From positions 727,001-791,000 of the forward strand of contig OY776124.1 in NCBI GenBank assembly GCA_963675135.1: a stretch of DNA of 64,000 nucleotides. Reading direction: 5' to 3'. Shown piece by piece: positions 1-10,178 of the stretch. Position 1 is the first letter of the stretch. Each line of letters opens with the position of its first letter. A program made the translations under genes and the position numbers. Below the pieces are notes generated by a model. The model saw only the letters and a program-made list of their open reading frames with translations. It made no database searches and was not told the DNA's origin. Source of the stretch: Galeopsis tetrahit. Its lineage: Eukaryota > Streptophyta > Magnoliopsida > Lamiales > Lamiaceae.

Positions 1-3000
1 AAGAATTAACAAAGATAAAGATCTAGATAAAAGTTGAGTATAAATTTGATTGGTCTCATTAGTAATCTGATTAATTCCGCATTGTGTATTCTGATATATT
101 GAAAGATTTTTGAAAAAGTCTATTCACCCCTCCCCTCTAGACATTTTCACTAGCTTACTCAATATTCTTAACTCAACTTTGGGACCAACAGCTGTTGATG
201 TCAAATCTACTGAGTTGTATCAACAAGTCTTGAGAGAGCTTAAGGAAGTAAATCTCAGGATAGTTGACCAACAAAAGGAGATTGATGATCAACTTCTCTC
301 TCAAAAGAGAAAAGACTTTGAACTAAAAATTCTAAATGCCAAGTTTGAAAATCTCTCACATGAATATGATATTCTTAAATCAAGTGAAGAGAGCCTGAAA
401 TTAAAGATGTCTGCTTTGAACAAATCCTCTAGAGCAATAGAGGAAATTCAGAGTTATCAAAGACCTATGGCTCAAAGAAGTGGATTGGGTTTTGATCCAT
501 TTGAATCTTCACCTTGTCTTAGTGTTGCCTCTACAAGTAACCCTAAGAAAATCTTTGTTAAATCAGTGGCACAACAAGCTGAGAATGAAATAATTCAGCC
601 ACTGAATAAAGGAAAGGGCAAATTAACTGAAATGCCTACTCAAGTGTTTCAAAAGACTAGGCCTAAACCTTTGGAAAAGGTCAAGGCTCCTGAACATAAG
701 AGGAATATTGGTCAGCAGAGTAGACCCAATAGGAGGGCAACTCTACTGAACAATGTTCAGAGGAGTTATCCAAGGTATAATCAGCCTAGGCCAACTCATC
801 TGAGAAAGCCTCAGCTGGATAAATCTAAGGACAACTATCCTCAAAGGCAGAATAAAATGAGACAACCAAAACCCTTCATGCCAAAGGGTAATGGTCATAA
901 AAATGCCTTTCCTCAAAGATTTCATCATGCTGCACAAAGAACTCATAAGTTCAGGAGAGTTAACAACTCCCCTGAAACTTACAGAGTTAACACATTCACA
1001 CATACTTTCCCCAAGGCATTTAAAGGAAAGAAAGTGTTTGTTGATGCACAAGGAAAACAACTTAGCCACCCTGAATCAATCAGGGTAATTAGGCAAGTTT
1101 GGGTTCCAAAAGGTACAGCTAACCTCTCAGGACCCAAAACTCAAAGGGTACCTAAACCTATCTAATTGCAGGTACCATTGGGCCACAAAAAGAGGAGCAT
1201 GAACAAAAAGACAGCATGGTACCTTGACAGTGGATGCTCAAGGCACATGACTGGAAACAAGGAACTCCTCACTGATTTTATTGAAAAAGAAGGCCCAAAT
1301 GTCACTTTTGGAGACAACTCACAAGCAACCACAAAAGGTTATGGTACTTTGATGATTGGTAACATCAAAGTAACCAATGTATCTTATGTAGCTGGTCTCA
1401 AATATAATCTCCTAAGTATCCGTCAATTCTGTGATAAAGATTTCAATGTTGAGTTCTCAAGTGGAAAATGTTTAATCAAGGATAAAACTCAACAAACTCT
1501 ATTGACTGGGACTAGGAAAGGAAATGTGTATTTTGCAGACTGGGACAAGTCTACTGATGCTGCATGTTTCATTGCTAAGAGCACTAGTGAACAAAGCTGG
1601 TTATGGCATAAGAGGCTAAACCATCTGAACTTCAAATCAATGAACAAACTTGCTAGAAATGCATTAGTTAAAGGACTGCCTAATGAGGTTTTCATTAAAG
1701 AACATGTGTGTAAGCCATGTCAAGAGGGAAAACAGATTAAAGCCTCATTCAAAGGTAAACCAGTCATTTCTACTGAAAGGGTACTTGAACTTCTACACAT
1801 GGATCTGTTTGGACCAATCACCCCTTCAAGTATAAATGGTAGAAAATACACATTGGTTATAGTAGATGACTTCTCTAGGTTCACATGGGTAGTATTTCTC
1901 CTTAATAAGAAGGAAACACAAGTCAAACTACCTGAACTCCTTAAGAGACTGTCAAATGAGAAAAGCCTTAGCATTATCAAGATAAGATCTGATAAAGGCA
2001 CTTAGTTCATAAATTCATACATCAAAGAGTATTGCACATCTAATGGGATAACTCATGAAACCTGAGCAGCTAGAACTCCCCAGCAAAATGGAGTTGCAGA
2101 AAGAAGGAACAGATCTTTAAAAGAAGCTGTCAGAACCTTAATTGCTGATTCAAATTTACCTAAGAGGTTTTGGGCTGAAGCTATAAATACTGCATGCCAT
2201 ACTCAAAATAGATGTTTTATTACTAAGGGGCAAGGCAAAACTCCCTATGAACTCTGGAAAGGAAGAATGCCTAAAGTGTCATACTTTCACATTTTTGGTT
2301 GTAAATGTTTCATTCACAATAATGGGAAAGAACAGCTAAAAGCCTTTGATAGCAAAGCTGATGAGGGGGTATTTCTTGGATACTCTCAAATCAGTAAAGC
2401 TTTCAGAGTCTACAACAAGAAAACCCTTATAGTGGAAGAAACACCTCATGTTGTGTTTGATGAATCTATCTTTGAGATCAGGAATGATAGTTTGGAACCT
2501 GAAGAAATCACACAGAGGACAACCAGATTGAGCCTAAAAGACAAAGACACTGAATTCATAGATGTTGTCCAAGCCAATCTACCTGAACATACTATATTGG
2601 ACAACAATCCTGAAGGCACCCTTCCTGAGACAAACCCCACTGATGGAAATGGTGAACTGAATGAGCCAATCCCAGTTCACATCCAGGTAACAACTACCAA
2701 TGAAGAAGCAGTTCCTGCTGAGGTAGTTAATGGGTCAAATAATCAAGGGGGAACTCAAAATGTTGAAAATACCAATGTCCCAGATATTGAGGACAACACC
2801 CCTGATTATGATCCTGAATTAGATCCTGCACTAAATTATCCTGAATTCTATGATCAAAATGACTCAACTCCAGTAGAGGACAACTCTACTGAAGGGATCA
2901 GAAAAAGAAGGACTTGGTTATCTGACCATCCTATTGATCTGATACTTGGTGACCCAAGTATAGGAGTCAAAACCAGAAGGTTTCATGGTGAAAGTGCTAT

Positions 3001-3063
3001 GTTCTGTTGTTTCTTGTCAGAACAGGAACCAAAAGACATTGATGAAGCACTTCAGGATGCCAA
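1..3063 (+). mobile_element. Ty1/Copia retrotransposon fragment
   Basis: The fragment carries Copia gag-pol sequence in the Copia order: protease, GAG-pre-integrase, integrase. It runs off the left edge of the window and stops abruptly at about 3063, just as the region before reverse transcriptase begins. There the sequence switches to a Ty3/gypsy integrase on the same strand. No LTR, primer-binding site, RT or RNase H is visible. It is a dead fragment. Confidence 0.9.
110..3063 (+). pseudogene. Copia gag-pol polyprotein, broken
   Basis: One reading frame runs throughout. An N-terminal coiled-coil and basic gag-like part (110-1162) is followed by the protease motif DSGCSRHMTG near 1225-1255. 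Next comes a GAG-pre-integrase zinc region with an H-H-C-C pattern (about 1605-1725). The integrase core starts with LLHMDLFGPI (about 1791) and continues to the PQQNGVAERR motif near 2080-2105. A linker follows, ending in EALQDAN just before RT would start. In-frame stops lie at 1163-1165 (TAA), 2003-2005 (TAG) and 2063-2065 (TGA). No RT or RNase H remains. The first stop falls between gag-like and protease parts, where some Copia elements use readthrough; here it is more likely decay. Confidence 0.88.
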
Positions 3064-3839
3064 TTCGTAGCAGTCGATTACTTCACCAAATGGACAGAAG
3101 CAAAGGCATTGAAGACCATCACAACGGGCCAGATGACAAGCTTCATTTGGAAGAATATAATTTGCAGGTTCGGCCTACCACGAGCGATAGTGACCGACAA
3201 CGGACGTCAGTTCACGAGTCAAGACATGCTGGAATTCTGCTCAAAGTGGAACATCAAGAAATTTTTTCAACACCCTATCATCCACAATCAAATGGGCAAG
3301 TAGAGGCAATTAACAAAATCATCAAGCACACCTTGAAACCTAAGCTAGATGGATTGAAGGGCAAATGGGCGGACGAGCTGCACATGGTTCTGTGGGCATA
3401 TCGGACGACCACGAGAAATTCTACAGGTGAGACACCGTTCGCACTCGCGTTCGGAACCGAAGCTGTCATACCAGCAGAGGGGCAGGTCGCCACTTTTCGA
3501 GTAGCAAATTATGACGAGCAGTTGAATAACGATGCACAGCTCTCCGATTTGGACTTCCTAGAGGAGCGAAGACTAACAGCGTACGAGAAGAATGTGGTCT
3601 ACAAACAAAGGTCAGAGCGCTACTACAACACCAAAGTACGTGCTCGCCAATTCTCCATCGGCCAGCTCGTACTTCGGCGGGCGACGGAGCAATCCATTGG
3701 CATACTTGGCCCGACTTGGGAGGGTCCGTACCGAATAACGCGCACACTCCTGAACGGATCGTACGAGCTAGAAGATCTCGAGGGCAAGCCGAGCAAGTAC
3801 CCATGGAATGCGGTCAAGTTGAAGAAGTTTTATCAGTAA
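3064..3839 (+). pseudogene. Ty3/gypsy integrase C-terminal part, frameshifted
   Basis: The fragment starts inside the integrase catalytic core at AVDYFTKW. It keeps the second Asp motif (TDNGRQF) and the Glu motif (SNGQVEAINK), followed by the C-terminal domain with the pairs ERYYN and GPYRI, and ends in a normal stop at 3839. The frame changes at the T run 3262-3267: upstream residues read in one frame, and everything from about 3265 reads in another. A one-base indel there explains the shift. No upstream pol domains are present. Confidence 0.88.
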
Positions 3840-4000
3840 GTTTTTAATTTCTTTATATTTGTATAGTTGGTATCTAGTCATTTTCAATCCATCAATCCAT
3901 TTGTATAAGTTTTTATCAGAAAGTTTGTAAATTTCATCAAGTGTTAGATAAGTTTTAGAAATTTTAGATAAGGCTCTGCGTAGCCAGCTGTGAAATAGAA
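3840..4000 (+). other. Non-coding stretch after integrase stop
   Basis: This is AT-rich sequence between the integrase stop codon and the hairpin block. It probably belongs to the 3' untranslated part of element A. No gene was recognised. Confidence 0.6.
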
Positions 4001-4420
4001 GAGTTCAACCGACGAATGGTTAACTCTGAAAGACGAGCACTCTTTCTTAAAGATGCTCGCAAAGGAAAGACGAGCACTCTTCTTTAAAAAGATGCTCGCA
4101 GGGTAGTGGCGACGACGATCACTACCTAAGAAACAAGAGTTCAACCGACGAATGGTTAACTCTAAAAGACGAGCACTCTTTCTTAAAGATGCTCGCAAAG
4201 GAAAGACGAGCACTCTTTCTTAAAGATGCTCGCAAAGGAAAGACGAGCACTCTTTTTTAAAGATGCTCGCAAAGGAAAGACGAGCACTCTTTCTTAAAGA
4301 TGCTCGCAAAGGAAAGACGAGCACTCTTTCTTAAAGATGCTCGCAAGATAACAACGTCGAACGCAAACCAATGAAAGACAAAAAAAAAAGACGAGTATTT
4401 ATTAAAAGATGCTTGCAAAA
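4001..4420. repeat. Tandem hairpin array in element A
   Basis: A unit of about 37 bp is repeated five times at 4168-4350, with more diverged copies at 4032-4100 and 4380-4417. Each unit holds CGAGCA, then TCTTT, a CTT loop, AAAGA and TGCTCG. It can therefore fold into an 11-bp stem with a one-base bulge. Two copies of another hairpin (GAGTT/AACTC plus AACC/GGTT arms) lie at 4001-4026 and 4137-4162. A third type, with a 7-bp perfect stem, lies at 4102-4108 and 4120-4126. The block sits exactly where pol (plus) and the antisense gene (minus) converge. Confidence 0.85.
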
Positions 4421-7400
4421 AATAATAACATAAATTGGAAAGCAGTGACAAGGACGATCACTCAAGGAAAAAATAATATCATCAAAGTACACCGGAACAC
4501 CAAAGAGACGAGGGAACTGGAGTCCCATTTTCAGCAAAGGGAGCAGGGGTAATCTTGATTCAGCCTTGGGATTTTCACCCATGATGAGGTCGTCTATGAA
4601 GCCGCCGAGAAGAGTGACGTCCACATCTGGTTGAGCTTCTTTGAGTTTGTGAACGAGCTCGTGGGCAGTGAGTGCCACTGATAAAATGGCCACGCTCCCA
4701 GCGATGTCGTTGCTTTCATCTCGCTCATCCGCCACGGCGACCAGCTCTTACCGAAGAGCGGACAAGTCATCCTCAGCAGTTGTGATTTTATTTTGAAGAA
4801 TGGTTACCTCAGCAGTTTTCATTTTTAGCTCGTCCTCGGCAATTTTGAGGCGAGCACAGAGATTTTCGACCTCTTGGAGATCTTCTTGGTCTTTCTTCCG
4901 AACAGTTTCAAGCTGGGCCTCAGAATCGGCCAACTTTACATCAAGGTCGGCCACTTTCTCCCCATTTTTGGCCAGCTCCCTCTCAACACCAGCTTTTGCC
5001 CTTGCCATGTGGGTAGGGGTGTCAAAATCAGCCCGGCCCACCCGACAAACAGGCCAGGCTGGGCCTGATTTATCGAGGCCCAAAAAAAATCGGGCCGATT
5101 TGGCCCGTCCCAAATGGCCTGTCGGGCCGACCGGGCCCAGGCCGGGCTTAGCCCGAATTTTCGGGCTGGCCCGGTACTTTAATAAAAATTAATAAATGTA
5201 AAATCCTAAAACTAATTTGCAGCAACCCTCAAAATATCCCGTGTCTTCATTTCTCCCAGATCCAGAAAACCCTCAAAATATCCATCGCTCTCTTCTTCAT
5301 TCCTCCCTAATCCAGGAGCGCCACCCGCTATCTCCAGCCACAGGCGCACACCCACCGGCTATGCCAACATCCACCCATCGGCGTACAACGCGCACGTGAG
5401 CGGTTACCTCCATTCGCAGGTTGCGTACAACCCCAGCCACGCCACCTCCGCCACTCTGGTTTCTGGCCATGCCACCTCCACCACTCTAGTCTCCGACCAG
5501 TCAAAGCAAATTCAAAATTTTGGGTATTTTATTTTTATGGGACTGTTTGAATATTAAAATGAAATATCCTAAAACCTTAAAAAAAAAAAAAAAATAGAAT
5601 CATGAAGTAATTTGCTTTAGGCCCTACATATTTGGTAATACTTATATTTTTAGAGGTTGTGATTCTTGTGAACTTGTGGTGGTATGTTTTGTTTTTGCGT
5701 TGATTTACAGAATGGGAGAGGGGATTTCAGCAAAAAGGGTAGATGAAGACCTAGATTGAATATTTGGGTTTTTTGAATTGTAGTTGGGCCCATGGTACGA
5801 TTGGGCTATGGTATTATAAATTACTGCCCCAAACATGCCCACCAATTTGTTTAATTCCTCCATTAAATTTATTATTATTATTTTTTAAAATTATAAGACA
5901 ACAGGCCAAAATGGCCTGATGGCCCGGCAGCCCGTCCAGGGCCAGGCTGGGCTTCAATTTTACAGGCCCGATAGGAATCGGGCCGTGCCAGCCCGGCCCG
6001 ACAAAATGATGTGGCCCGATGGGCAGGTATCGGGCTGGCCCGGCCCGGCTTCTTTGACAGCCCTACATGTGGGCGAGCTTCACGCTCCTCTCCTCGCTGA
6101 TTTTGCGATTATCATAGATTTGGCTGGCAAGCTTCTCGACAGTGAAAGTTGCGCGGCTGAGCTCGACGGCGACCAATCTCGCATTCTCTAGGGAGTTCTA
6201 GTTGTTCACCTCGTCGACCAGTGTGGTCGTCAGCTATCGAGGGAGATTCTTCATGGCCCGGACCGTGCTCGGATCCAACACCTCTTGGTCGGCCGGATCC
6301 CGCGAGCGGTAGTAGCCGAGGAGGTTTTCGTTGAAAGGCTCGATAACCGGGTGTTCGGCGAGCCTTTTTAAAGAAGAAAAAGTTAGAAAAGGTACATCTA
6401 GAAAATATTCAAAGGCATTTTTCAGAGGATTTACTTGGCAACCCTTGCGGCGTCCCAACCGAGAAGGGTGTTGTCCCCAGAGGCCCTCTGCTCGGCCGAC
6501 GAGCTCGTAATAGCCTCTCGCGACCGAGTGTTTCTGCGAGGAGGGGATACGATCTGTGTGGAGGGAGGCGAGTTAGCCCTCGTTGGAGATCTCCTCGGAG
6601 AGATCCTCTGTTCGATCACTGGCTCGGCCCTCTGCTCGGCAGCAGTTGGGCGAGAAGAACCCCCTCGGGCGGGTTTTGGAATTTTCTTCGGAGGAGCCCC
6701 CGAGGTCTCCGCCCCTTTTCTTTTGCCTTTACCTGAGCCATCAACGATATGACGCTCGCGAAGCATCCTCGCTTGTTGAATCATTCTGCTCGACATGATT
6801 CGATCGACTTCGACGGTTGAAGGAAGATAAGTGACAACTCTTTCAGGAACCACTACTAAAAACAAAGTGTTAGTATTACTAAGAGAAGAATTTCTTGCTA
6901 AAAAACTTGGAAACATTTCGTTACCTGGAGGGAACTCTCGAGTGGCGTGGTGAGGAGGTACTCTAAGACCTGCTCGCTCGCGCATACACTCCCTATTTAG
7001 AAAGCGGCAGGACCTCTCCAGGTAGCGACGGTTAAGAACGCAGCAGATATGGTATTGAAAAAGGGGCGAGAGACGGTGCTCGGCAGTCCTCGTGCGAACA
7101 GTTTCACCTATAAAAGCGAGGAGTTATTCAGTATAGACAAGAACGAGCAGAAATAAAAAGACTTACCACGCATTCTTTCATAGTCGGTCGCGATGAGAAT
7201 GCGAGCAGAGGATCCATCCGGCCTCACCGCACTTTTCCAGTCCCCGGCTACCCACCACCAGTTGGTCTTCCAGTCTCGAATCTTGTTCGGGACCCCTTCG
7301 ACCAACTTGAAGTTATCACGGCCTTTTACGTAATAATAACCATATCCCACCTTCTTTCCGGCCTCGGCCGCCTGAAGGAGGTAGTTGATCTCTTTCGGGC

Positions 7401-7734
7401 TAAGCCACGTGTTCTGACAACCGTTCTCGGCCGCCTCCAGGCCGAACAGCGTCAGGATCCCAATCAAGTTCGACCACCCGTTCGACAATATTTGTGAAGG
7501 GGCCACCCCTAGAAAGTGTAAAAAGTTGGAAATTCCGGGGTGTAGGGGGAACCTCAACCATGCCTCCATCATGCCGATGTTTACGGCGACCATCCCTTCT
7601 GGCGGCTGGTCGGCCCTCTCATCCTGGCGAGGAACAAAGAAGCAGACGTCGGCCGGCAGATGATACTTCTTCCGGGAATTATCTAGCTGGGCCGAGGAGA
7701 CTTTGCTCGCGTACTTGCTTGCTTCATACCTCAT
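4331..7734 (-). pseudogene. Antisense accessory gene of element A, broken
   Basis: The gene is antisense to pol. Open exons with GT-AG junctions can be followed: 7734-7167, 7107-6925, 6855-6435, then 6363 downward, all in a continuous frame (intron phases 1, 1 and 2). The N-terminal part has the LRFPLHPGISNFLHFLG-type motif of the plant family called putative gypsy-type transposon (Transposase_28-like). A basic Arg/Pro/Ser linker follows, then a long coiled coil (about 4760-5000 and 6074-6200). In-frame stops occur at 6234-6236, near 6190 and at 4748-4750. A hAT element at 5014-6065 splits the coiled coil. The true start is uncertain; an in-frame open stretch continues above 7734. Confidence 0.75.
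5014..6065. mobile_element. Non-autonomous hAT element with 8-bp TSD
   Basis: The left end is TAGGGGTGTCAAA and the right end is TTTGACAGCCCTA, inverted repeats matching at 12 of 13 positions. A perfect 8-bp duplication CATGTGGG lies at 5006-5013 and 6066-6073. Both subterminal regions are rich in GGCCCGGC-type motifs in inverted orientation, as is usual for hAT ends. No transposase is encoded; the interior is AT-rich with a short C-rich stretch. It is inserted in the coiled-coil part of the antisense gene. Confidence 0.93.
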
Positions 7735-8349
7735 AACTGGTGGTGCTTCATACCTCGATCCAACGGCGGCGGACCACCACCGGAGCCACCACCAACCTCC
7801 ATTTTTTCTTAAGAAATGGGGGAAAAGAAGATTTTTAAAGAAAGAAATGTAAGTACTCTACCTTTTCGTCGATCGAAAACCACCCAAAGTCGCCGGAAAA
7901 ACTTAAAGAAGAAGACTTGGAAGGAGCTCAAGGAACTTCGAAAATTTGCAGAAGGGTGAAAAGGGTTTTGTGAAGGTTTAAGGCCGTATTTATAGGCAAG
8001 CATATTCAGGGACCTATGTGCAAAAAACGGGGTCAAATTTGTAAATTTCCCAAAAATCTGGGCCCTTTTCCGAAATCGAGGTAGGAAAGTGAGCTCACGC
8101 GCGACCGTTGAGGTCGGCACGCGCCCCACGCGCGTAATTCAAATTTCGGGCGCCGATCACACGCCTGACACAAGTCACATCAATCATCATTAAAAGCGCT
8201 TCGGAAAGCGTGCTCGACGTAGGAAACGAGGCGACCGCCTCCAATTTACGTCATCAAGATTCCAAAATTGATTTACCTGTCGAAGACAAATCTAAGAAAA
8301 CGACCACACTGCTCGCCTTACCATTCTACGAATGCGAAGAAAGGCGACC
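7735..8349. other. Upstream region of element A antisense gene
   Basis: This lies between the antisense gene and the 3' LTR. It should hold the antisense gene's promoter and leader. A short direct duplication (GGTATGAAGC, 24 bp apart) lies around 7715-7760, and a second ATG on the minus strand at 7802 opens a different frame. Nothing else was recognised. Confidence 0.5.
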
Positions 8350-8359
8350 AGGGGGCAAA
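8350..8359 (+). promoter_or_regulatory. Polypurine tract of element A
   Basis: The sequence AGGGGGCAAA lies directly before the TGTTATACC start of the LTR. This is the usual place and form of the plus-strand primer of an LTR retrotransposon. Confidence 0.75.
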
Positions 8360-8526
8360 TGTTATACCTAGTCAAAGAAGTCAATCTTTGACAATTCAAT
8401 CCTAGTCACCAGCTTACGTAGCGAGGACCAGTCAACAAAGTCTCACGACGACCAGTCAACAAAGTCTCGCGACGACCAGTCAACATGAAGAAAATGTAAT
8501 AGAATAGATGTATTTAATATATTTAA

Positions 8527-8594
8527 GTGCTCGCCCAAAGATGTCGGCGAGCACATGTTTTAGTTAGCTGCTCGCCCAAATGTATTGGCGAGCA
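8527..8594. promoter_or_regulatory. Twin hairpins in LTR U3
   Basis: The first hairpin has arms GTGCTCGCC (8527-8535) and GGCGAGCAC (8546-8554), a perfect 9-bp stem. The second has TGCTCGCC (8569-8576) and GGCGAGCA (8587-8594), a perfect 8-bp stem. The core TGCTCG/CGAGCA is the same as in the tandem hairpin array at 4001-4420 of the same element. The function is unknown. Confidence 0.7.
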
Positions 8595-8837
8595 CTTGTC
8601 TATTTTTAGCTAAGAGAAGTCTTTAAGTGTTGAAGCCTTGGGAGGCAGCAAGGAGCGTGGCGACCACTTTCCTCGAAGGTATTTCGGCGATCACCCACCT
8701 GGACGACCAGGTCCTCCGGCGACCACCGTGACCAGCTCTTCGGCATCTCGCCGAGGACGACCACCAGAGGCGGTTTAGCATTAAATGCGCCATCCCATCA
8801 CCTTTTCGGGCAGAAGGCAGGTCCAGTGAGGTTGTGC

Positions 8838-8877
8838 CACGTGTAAAGGGCGGGCAGACCCCAAAAACCACTATATA
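8838..8877 (+). promoter_or_regulatory. LTR promoter: G-box and TATA box
   Basis: CACGTG lies at 8838-8843 and TATATA at 8872-8877, about 290 bp before the LTR end. The arrangement suits U3 promoter elements driving element transcription. CACGTGTCG-type motifs also occur in the LTRs of the two nested elements. Confidence 0.6.
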
Positions 8878-9151
8878 ATGCCTAAAAGGCTCATTGTAAC
8901 AAAGAAGTTGACCATTCCACCAAATCATCATACCCTAAGCAATATACTCTCTCAAAGCTCTCAAGCTTTTAGCTTCTCCAAGAAGCTACATCCTTGTTCT
9001 TCATTGTTCTTGCTTCGTTCTTCATATTTATCTTCGTTAATCATCACAACTAACCGTATAAACACGTAATAACCCCCGATAATCATCTATGTTTGTATCG
9101 TGCTAAAGAATAGTCCACATCCGAATCAACCCGATCAAAGTGCATACAACA

Positions 9152-9911
9152 GTATTGACTTGCACTTTTTCATGATTTACACTTTTTGGTAAAATGGTAT
9201 TGCACTTTTCAATTATTAAATTGTATAATAATATTTTTCAATTTTATCCCACAATCCAAACAACTTGATTTAAATTATCATATAAACTGTAAAATTTAAT
9301 CCATCAATCCAAACATGAATTTTAAATAATTTTTTCAAATTGTCCCACTAAATCATATCCTAATATATTTATCCTATCCTAATATATCTATCCTATCTAG
9401 CAAACCAAACAAGCCATAAAAGTATAAGTTAGTATAACTAAAAGTAAAATACAATATTTCTGAAATGTGCAAGTCGGTATTACTGAAAAGAGCATCACAA
9501 TATTAATGAAAAGTGTAAGTCAATATAACTGAAAGTGTAAGAGTCTATAACTGAAAAGTGCAACAATTTTTTTTACTAAAAAGTGCAACACAATATTATT
9601 AAAAAGTGCAAGTCAGTATCACAATTTTTAATAAAAAGTGTAAGTTATTAAACTGAAAAGTGCAACAGAATATTACTAAAAAGTGTAAGTCACTATAAAT
9701 AAAAATATTATTATACAGTTTAATAATTGAAAAGTGCAACACCATTTTACTAAAAAGTGTAAGTCATGAAAAAGTGCAAGTCAGTACAACTGAAAAATGC
9801 AAGTCAGTAGTCAGTACAACTGAAAAGTGCAAGCCAGTAGTCAGTACAACTGAAAAGTGTAACATGGACTAGAGTGTACAACATGCACTCGAGTGTATAG
9901 CAGACCAATCT
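9152..9911. mobile_element. Mutator-like MITE copy 1, left end missing
   Basis: The sequence is clearly related to 13726-14434, in the same orientation: it shares CATGATTTACACTTTTTGG, many AAAAGTGCAAGTCAGTA-type repeats, and a right end with ACATGCACTCGAGT and CAGACCAA. The left terminal inverted repeat is absent because element A's LTR abuts at 9151/9152. No open reading frame is present. Confidence 0.8.
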
Positions 9912-10178
9912 ATATAATAAATGATTCAAAATGTGTGACAAACATACAAGACAATAAATAGAAACTGTTGAATCTGGATCCCATCGTAAAGGGGGTCTAT
10001 TGCAGTTTTTTAATCATTGAACTCGATTGAATTCTACACAACACAACTCTTGATTTTTTTTTTTACAATGATTGAAAATCTGTATTGAACCCTACTGTAC
10101 AGAAATAGATCCAAATCTGCAAACGTTACACCTTCGTGTAACTGAAAATCCATTCGGTCGAGCAATTCCACAACATCA
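9912..10178 (-). other. 3' flank of the polyamine transporter gene
   Basis: AT-rich sequence directly after the transporter stop codon, read on the minus strand. It probably contains the 3' UTR and poly(A) signals. No other gene was seen. Confidence 0.5.

Larger units (their letters stand above)
3064..9151 (+). mobile_element. Ty3/gypsy element A (Tat-like), 5'-truncated
   Basis: In order, the remnant holds the end of integrase on the plus strand, a hairpin and tandem-repeat block, an antisense spliced gene on the minus strand, a polypurine tract (8350-8359) and one LTR (8360-9151). The order pol, then antisense ORF, then 3' LTR is known from Tat-lineage elements such as Grande. The 5' LTR, gag, protease, RT and RNase H are missing because the sequence is fused to Copia DNA at 3063/3064. 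A hAT element interrupts it at 5014-6065. The right end lies inside a Mutator-like MITE, so the element had inserted into that MITE. Confidence 0.82.
8360..9151 (+). repeat. 3' LTR of element A (792 bp)
   Basis: The LTR starts TGTTATACC after a polypurine tract and ends CATACAACA, so it has TGTT/AACA ends. It contains three tandem copies of a GACCAGTCAACA-based repeat (about 8426-8485), two hairpins (8527-8554 and 8569-8594), a G-box (8838-8843) and a TATA box (8872-8877). The partner 5' LTR is not in the window. Immediately downstream the sequence is MITE DNA. Confidence 0.82.
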
